Source: an uncultured Pseudomonadota bacterium
Lineage (GTDB): Bacteria; Pseudomonadota; Gammaproteobacteria; Burkholderiales; Nitrosomonadaceae
NCBI GenBank assembly: GCA_903957805.1
Contig: CAJBQQ010000047.1
Location: 1 to 9,948, forward strand
Length of the DNA: 9,948 nt
Direction of reading: 5' to 3'
Shown: positions 5,762-9,948 of the stretch, in pieces
How the letters are laid out: every line of letters begins with the position of its first letter
Numbering within the stretch: position 1 is the first letter of the stretch
Program-made: the position numbers and the translations under genes
Notes under the pieces: generated by a model
What the model was told of the DNA's origin: nothing
The model's input: only the letters and a program-made list of their open reading frames with translations
Database searches by the model: none

Positions 5762-7465
5762 ATGGATACGGATTTAACAGGCGCCGAGATCACAATACGT
5801 TGCTTGCAGGAAGAGGGGGTGGATTATATCTTTGGCTATCCCGGTGGCGCCGTTCTCTTCATTTATGACGAACTGTTCAAGCAGGACAAGGTCAAACACG
5901 TCCTAGTCCGTCACGAACAGGCGGCAGTTCATGCGGCGGACGGCTATGCCCGTTCGAGCAACAAGGTCGGGGTTGCTCTAGTGACATCGGGGCCCGGCGT
6001 AACGAATGCCATTACAGGTATTGCTACTGCTTATATGGACTCGATCCCAATGGTGATTATTAGTGGTCAAGTACCGACCCATGCCATTGGCCTGGATGCG
6101 TTTCAGGAGGTGGATGCGATCGGAATCACACGCCCCTGCGTCAAGCACAACTTCCTGGTTAAAGATATCGCCGAACTGGCGACCACCCTCAAGAAAGCAT
6201 TCTACATTGCCTCGACCGGCCGTCCCGGACCTGTGTTGGTCGACATTCCTAAAGATGTCAGTCAGCAGAAAGTGCCATTCTCCTACCCAGAGAGTGTCTC
6301 ACTGCGCTCATACCATCCGGTCACCAAGGGACACTCCGGGCAGATCAAGAAAGCGGCGCAACTGATACTGGAAGGGAAGCGTCCAATGGTCTACGCTGGC
6401 GGCGGCGTGATCCTGAGTGATGCAGCCCCTCAACTAACCGAACTGGTCAGGATGCTGGGATTCCCATGTACCAACACACTGATGGGCCTGGGAGGATTCC
6501 CAGCCACAGACAAGCATTCTGTCGGCATGCTGGGAATGCACGGCACCTACGAAGCCAATATGGCGATGCAGCATTGTGACGTACTCATCGCTATCGGCGC
6601 CCGTTTTGATGACCGTGTGATCGGCAACCCCAAACACTTTTTTAATGAAGACCGCAAGATCATACATATCGACATTGACCCCTCTTCTATCTCTAAACGG
6701 GTCAAGGTAGATGTCCCCATTGTCGGCGGTGTCTCAGATGTACTGGTCGAACTCATCAAACAGCTCAAGGCGCGCAAAACGAAGCCGGATCAGGTTTCGC
6801 TCAAAGCTTGGTGGAAACAGATTGATCTTTGGCGTGCCCGCGACTGTCTCAAGTACGATCGCGCGAGCACCATCATCAAGCCACAAATGGTGGTCGAGAA
6901 ACTTTATCAGGTCACAAAGGGCGATGCCTTTATCACCTCAGATGTAGGTCAGCATCAGATGTGGGCGGCGCAGTTCTACAAGTTTGACAAGCCGCGCCGT
7001 TGGATCAATTCCGGTGGCTTAGGAACCATGGGGTTCGGTCTCCCAGCAGCAATGGGGGTACAATTTGCCAACCCTCGCGGCGCGGTAGCTTGCATCACCG
7101 GTGAGGCCAGTATCCAGATGTGTATCCAAGAACTATCCACCTGCAAGCAGTATGGACTCCCCCTCAAGATCATTAACCTTAACAACCGCTATATGGGGAT
7201 GGTGCGCCAGTGGCAAGAATTTTTCCATGGCAATCGCTACGCTGAATCCTATATGAATGCGCTGCCAAACTTTGTCAAATTGGCCGAGAGTTATGGTCAT
7301 GTCGGCATGAAGATTGAACAGCCGGGTGATATCGAAGGCGCCCTGAAAGAGGCCTTCAAACTTAAAGATCGCTTGGTATTTATGGACTTTATTACCGACC
7401 AGACCGAGAACGTATTCCCGATGATCCCCGGGGGCAAGGGTCTCTCCGAAATGATCTTAGTATAA
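5762..7465 (+). CDS. ilvB: Acetolactate (acetohydroxyacid) synthase, catalytic large subunit
   Basis: ThDP- and FAD-dependent enzyme that condenses two pyruvates, or pyruvate with 2-oxobutyrate, at the first common step of valine, leucine and isoleucine synthesis. Length 567 residues, normal. Domains: N-terminal pyrimidine-binding domain (about 5-170) with catalytic Glu52 in RHEQAAVHAADG; central FAD/DHS-like domain (about 190-325) with GARFDDRV at 279-286; C-terminal pyrophosphate-binding domain (about 375-545). The ThDP/Mg motif, usually GDG...NN, reads GEAS at 447-450 with Asn474-Asn475. Glu replaces the metal-binding Asp and Ala replaces the second Gly. The rest of the motif (IQMCIQELST) is intact, so activity is expected. 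Ribosome site: AAGG is very close to the ATG and AGGA is 12 bases away, neither ideal. The gene is followed after 5 bases by ilvN. The alternative symbol ilvI is equally usable. Confidence 0.96.
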   Translation: MDTDLTGAEITIRCLQEEGVDYIFGYPGGAVLFIYDELFKQDKVKHVLVRHEQAAVHAADGYARSSNKVGVALVTSGPGVTNAITGIATAYMDSIPMVIISGQVPTHAIGLDAFQEVDAIGITRPCVKHNFLVKDIAELATTLKKAFYIASTGRPGPVLVDIPKDVSQQKVPFSYPESVSLRSYHPVTKGHSGQIKKAAQLILEGKRPMVYAGGGVILSDAAPQLTELVRMLGFPCTNTLMGLGGFPATDKHSVGMLGMHGTYEANMAMQHCDVLIAIGARFDDRVIGNPKHFFNEDRKIIHIDIDPSSISKRVKVDVPIVGGVSDVLVELIKQLKARKTKPDQVSLKAWWKQIDLWRARDCLKYDRASTIIKPQMVVEKLYQVTKGDAFITSDVGQHQMWAAQFYKFDKPRRWINSGGLGTMGFGLPAAMGVQFANPRGAVACITGEASIQMCIQELSTCKQYGLPLKIINLNNRYMGMVRQWQEFFHGNRYAESYMNALPNFVKLAESYGHVGMKIEQPGDIEGALKEAFKLKDRLVFMDFITDQTENVFPMIPGGKGLSEMILV

Positions 7466-7470
7466 AGATT

Positions 7471-7962
7471 ATGCGACACATCATCTCACTACTGATGGAA
7501 AACGAGGCCGGCGCATTATCCCGCGTGGCCGGACTATTCTCAGCGCGCGGCTACAATATCGAGTCGCTCACAGTCGCCCCCACTGAAGATCCTACCTTGT
7601 CACGCATGACCCTGGTCACCGTTGATTCGGACGATGTCGTCGAACAGATCACCAAACAGTTGAATAAACTGATCGAGGTGGTCAAGGTGGTAGACCTGAG
7701 TGAGGGTGTTCATATTGAACGTGAGCTGATGCTGGTAAAGGTGCGCGCCGTGGATAAGGGCCGGGATGAAATAAAGCGCCTAGTCGACATCTTCCGCGGA
7801 CACATCATCGATGTCACCGACAAGTCCTACACAATTGAACTGACCGGTCCTGGCTCTAAGCTTGATGCATTTCTGAATACGATTGATCGCAGCACGATCC
7901 TAGAGACGGTTCGTACTGGCGCTTCCGGCATTGGCCGCGGGGAGCGAATACTGAAAGCATAG
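7471..7962 (+). CDS. ilvN: Acetolactate synthase, regulatory small subunit
   Basis: Regulatory partner of IlvB that stimulates catalysis and carries the valine feedback site. It has 163 residues, the same as E. coli IlvH, which it resembles more than the shorter IlvN or IlvM. An N-terminal ACT domain (about 2-75) has the blocks GALSRVAGLFSARGYNIESL and DPTLSRMT. Asn11 and Gly14, which in E. coli IlvH are required for valine inhibition, are both present, so valine feedback is predicted. The C-terminal domain (about 80-160) has IFRGHIIDVT and ELTGPGSKLDAFL. The start is 5 bases after the ilvB stop and has no clear ribosome site, which suggests translational coupling to ilvB. ilvH is an equivalent name. 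Confidence 0.96.
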   Translation: MRHIISLLMENEAGALSRVAGLFSARGYNIESLTVAPTEDPTLSRMTLVTVDSDDVVEQITKQLNKLIEVVKVVDLSEGVHIERELMLVKVRAVDKGRDEIKRLVDIFRGHIIDVTDKSYTIELTGPGSKLDAFLNTIDRSTILETVRTGASGIGRGERILKA

Positions 7963-8043
7963 CGGCCCCTAGTATGCGTGAGATTCTATACACCCCATTT
8001 GTCAGATTAGCCCCCATCCCCAACCAAAAAAGAAAGGAAATCC

Positions 8044-9060
8044 ATGAAAGTTTATTACGATAAAGACGCCGATCTATCCCTCATCAAGGGTAAGAAGGTT
8101 GCCATCGTGGGTTACGGCTCACAGGGCCACGCTCACGCCAATAACCTGAATGACTCTGGCGTAAAGGTAACGGTCGGCCTGCGTAAGGATGGGGCCTCTT
8201 GGGACAAGGCAAAGAAGGCTGGCCTTGTCGTCAAGGAAATTCCCGAGGCCGTTAAAGGCGCCGAGGTAGTGATGCTACTATTACCTGATGAACAGATCGC
8301 AGCCGTTTATAAATCAGAGATCGAGCCCAACCTTAAGAAGGGTAGCACCTTAGCATTTGCTCATGGATTCAATATCCATTATGGCCAAGTAACACCCCGC
8401 TCTGACCTTGATGTCATCATGATTGCGCCCAAAGGCCCTGGTCACTTAGTGCGATCCACCTATACCCAAGGTGGAGGGGTGCCCTCACTCATCGCCGTGC
8501 ATCAGGACAAGTCTGGCAAGGCGCGTGACTTGGCCTTGTCTTATGCCGCAGCAAACGGTGGCACCCGTGGCGGCGTGATCGAGACCAACTTCCGCGAAGA
8601 GACTGAGACCGATCTATTCGGCGAACAGGTCGTCCTGTGTGGGGGCCTTACCGCCCTAATTCAGGCTGGTTTTGAGACCTTGGTAGAAGCCGGTTACGCA
8701 CCAGAAATGGCCTACTTTGAATGCCTTCACGAGGTGAAGCTGATTGTGGACTTAATTTATGAAGGTGGCATTGCCAATATGCGGTACTCTGTCTCCAACA
8801 ATGCGGAGTTCGGTGATATCTCACGTGGCCCTCGCATCGTTACCGATGCCACTCGCGCTGAAATGCGCAAGATTCTGCGTGAGATTCAGACCGGTGAATA
8901 CGCTCGGGAGTTCATCTTAGAGAGCGCTGCAGGTGCACCCATGCTTAAGGCAAGTCGCCGACTCGCCTCCGAGCATCAGATCGAAGTGGTTGGTGCGAAG
9001 CTGCGCGACATGATGCCCTGGATCAAGAAGAATAAGCTGGTCGACCAAACCAAGAACTAA
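8044..9060 (+). CDS. ilvC: Ketol-acid reductoisomerase (NADP+), class I
   Basis: Converts 2-acetolactate or 2-aceto-2-hydroxybutyrate to the dihydroxy acid by Mg-dependent alkyl migration and NADPH reduction. Its 338 residues fit the short class I form; E. coli has the long class II. The N-terminal Rossmann domain has GYGSQGHA at 23-30, and Arg47 and Ser52 in LRKDGAS fit NADPH preference. The C-terminal knotted helical domain keeps all catalytic residues at the standard positions: His107, Asp190, Glu194, Glu226, Glu230 and Ser251. The ribosome site AAAGGAA (8033-8039) is the best in this gene row, fitting an abundant enzyme. It lies 81 bases after ilvN with no terminator between them. Confidence 0.97.
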   Translation: MKVYYDKDADLSLIKGKKVAIVGYGSQGHAHANNLNDSGVKVTVGLRKDGASWDKAKKAGLVVKEIPEAVKGAEVVMLLLPDEQIAAVYKSEIEPNLKKGSTLAFAHGFNIHYGQVTPRSDLDVIMIAPKGPGHLVRSTYTQGGGVPSLIAVHQDKSGKARDLALSYAAANGGTRGGVIETNFREETETDLFGEQVVLCGGLTALIQAGFETLVEAGYAPEMAYFECLHEVKLIVDLIYEGGIANMRYSVSNNAEFGDISRGPRIVTDATRAEMRKILREIQTGEYAREFILESAAGAPMLKASRRLASEHQIEVVGAKLRDMMPWIKKNKLVDQTKN

Positions 9061-9096
9061 AGAACAGTTGAAATTGATCTGTATCGCTTTAAATAC

Positions 9097-9123
9097 CAGA
9101 CCCTCCCAGATGGGAGTGGTCTG
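9097..9123 (+). other. Stable hairpin between ilvC and psd, no U-tract
   Basis: CAGACC and CTCCCA (9097-9108) pair with TGGGAG (9111-9116) and GGTCTG (9118-9123), with one bulged T at 9117. That gives about 11-12 pairs around a very small loop. The next bases are CGTTCCATT, so a normal Rho-independent terminator is not formed. It lies 36 bases downstream of the ilvC stop and 36 bases upstream of the psd start. It may protect the ilvC 3' end from exonucleases or lower read-through into psd. The role is inferred. Confidence 0.5.
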
Positions 9124-9159
9124 CGTTCCATTGACCACTACTCACTTTCGACCGACCTG

Positions 9160-9804
9160 ATGAATTATCCCCACCCCCTCATTGCCCGCGAAGGCTGGCC
9201 CTTTATCGCGATTGCGACAGTCATCACAATACTGGTTCATCTCTATGCCGGTTTGCTGTGGGCTCTGCCGCTCTGGGTGATCACCATCTTTGTTCTTCAA
9301 TTCTTCCGTGATCCGCCGCGCGCCATTCCGCGCCAGATCAATGCCGTGCTAGCACCCGCTGACGGCCGAATTGTTGCGGTGGAGAATGTACAGGACCCCT
9401 ACCTCAAGCGTGAGGCCATCAAGGTGAGTGTTTTCATGAATGTGTTCAATGTCCACTCCAATCGCAGTCCGGTGGATGGTGAAGTGCACGGGCAGTGGTA
9501 CTTCCCTGGGAAGTTCATCAATGCCGACTTGCCTAAGGCCTCGCTGGAGAATGAACGCAATGCGCTATGGCTAAAGACTGCAAGTGGCGCTGATGTAACC
9601 TGTGTTCAAGTCGCCGGTTTAATTGCAAAGCGTATACTGTGCTACGTAAAGCCAGGTGAGCATCTCGTGCGCGGCCAGCGCTTTGGTTTTATCCGATTTG
9701 GTTCACGAGTGGATACGTATCTCCCCCTCGATACCAAGATCAAGGTTAGTATCGGTGACAAAGTTTATGCGACACTGACCGTGCTCGCAGAATTTCCCCA
9801 GTAA
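9160..9804 (+). CDS. psd: Phosphatidylserine decarboxylase proenzyme, short form
   Basis: Makes phosphatidylethanolamine from phosphatidylserine at the inner membrane. The 214-residue length fits the short, archaeal-type Psd found in Betaproteobacteria rather than the roughly 320-residue E. coli type. Two hydrophobic segments (about 14-31 and 33-48) anchor the N-terminus. The proenzyme cleaves itself between Gly181 and Ser182 in RFGSRVDTYLP, and Ser182 becomes the pyruvoyl group of the small alpha chain. Asp68 (APADGR) and His99 (NVHSNRSPVDG) are the likely partners of the serine in self-cleavage. No clear ribosome site precedes the ATG, and no better upstream start is in frame. It is 99 bases after ilvC, with a hairpin between, and is followed by pssA, the enzyme that makes its substrate. 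Confidence 0.94.
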   Translation: MNYPHPLIAREGWPFIAIATVITILVHLYAGLLWALPLWVITIFVLQFFRDPPRAIPRQINAVLAPADGRIVAVENVQDPYLKREAIKVSVFMNVFNVHSNRSPVDGEVHGQWYFPGKFINADLPKASLENERNALWLKTASGADVTCVQVAGLIAKRILCYVKPGEHLVRGQRFGFIRFGSRVDTYLPLDTKIKVSIGDKVYATLTVLAEFPQ

Positions 9805-9901
9805 CTCGAGCTGCGTATTACCTGCTGTTTACCATCCAGTCATAACCGTTTACCATGCACCGGTCTTCCCGTGTGTTGTGTAAATAAGGCTTAACCCTCA
9901 G

Positions 9902-9948
9902 ATGCCCCGCTTCCTGCTCAAATCCAATCTACGGCGCCGCGGCATTTA
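9902..9948 (+). CDS. pssA: CDP-diacylglycerol-serine O-phosphatidyltransferase, N-terminus only
   Basis: Only 15 codons and two bases lie in the window, reading MPRFLLKSNLRRRGI and probably Tyr next. The RRGIY start resembles the N-terminus of membrane-bound PssA of Beta- and Gammaproteobacteria, where it is followed by LLPNLFT. It would make phosphatidylserine from CDP-diacylglycerol and serine for Psd. The call rests on this short match and on the known psd-pssA gene order. An in-frame TAA six codons upstream limits the start. There is no clear ribosome site. The 97-base gap after psd shows no terminator. Confidence 0.72.
   Translation, partial: MPRFLLKSNLRRRGI

Noticed and set aside
5734..5790. 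Possible short leader peptide starting at the ATG near 5734 before ilvB
   Set aside because: The frame overlaps ilvB out of phase, has no run of Val, Leu or Ile codons before ilvB and no terminator hairpin follows, so it is not an attenuator.
6434..6777. Minus-strand open frames inside ilvB
   Set aside because: Antisense shadows of a conserved gene, without ribosome sites or family resemblance.
1..9948. CRISPR arrays, insertion sequences, phage genes, toxin-antitoxin pairs, tRNA or rRNA genes
   Set aside because: I looked for regular repeats, transposase motifs, terminal inverted repeats, small paired genes and cloverleaf patterns in the spacers and saw none.

Overview
The window is a stretch of ordinary proteobacterial chromosome of about 50% GC by eye, with house-keeping and biosynthetic genes and no sign of phage, insertion sequence, CRISPR or plasmid functions. 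Protein resemblances (DksA, S15, PNPase, IlvB/N/C, short-form Psd) point to a Beta- or Gammaproteobacterium. The order ilvB-ilvN-ilvC-psd-pssA next to rpsO-pnp resembles betaproteobacterial chromosomes as I remember them. The left-edge Rh-type ammonium transporter most resembles Rh50 of the ammonia oxidiser Nitrosomonas, so a nitrifier or a relative is possible. That is an inference from one partial gene.

Layout. (1) 1-851, minus: 5' two-thirds of an Rh-type ammonium/ammonia channel gene, cut by the window edge. (2) 852-1317: gene-free, with two dyads in front of the Rh gene and a strong minus-oriented terminator. (3) 1318-1917, minus: a secreted, histidine-containing protein of unknown function with a C-terminal membrane anchor. 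(4) 1918-2412: gene-free, holding candidate dksA promoters. (5) 2413-2838, plus: dksA. (6) 2877-2907: a terminator shared by the convergent dksA and pnp. (7) 5425-2937, minus: rpsO-pnp, with a good promoter just upstream of rpsO. (8) 5426-5761: the divergent control region between rpsO and ilvB. (9) 5762-9948, plus: ilvB, ilvN, ilvC, psd and the first 15 codons of pssA.

How the genes work together. IlvB with IlvN forms acetohydroxyacid synthase and IlvC is the next enzyme of the common valine/isoleucine pathway. Psd and PssA catalyse the last two steps of phosphatidylethanolamine synthesis. The five genes lie in one direction with gaps of 5 to 99 bases and probably share transcription. S15 and PNPase link ribosome assembly with RNA turnover. 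DksA is the RNA polymerase co-regulator of the stringent response.

I did not find a convincing new biological system. The items most worth a second look are the unknown anchored protein at 1318-1917, the Rh channel with the dyads before it, and the altered ThDP motif of IlvB.
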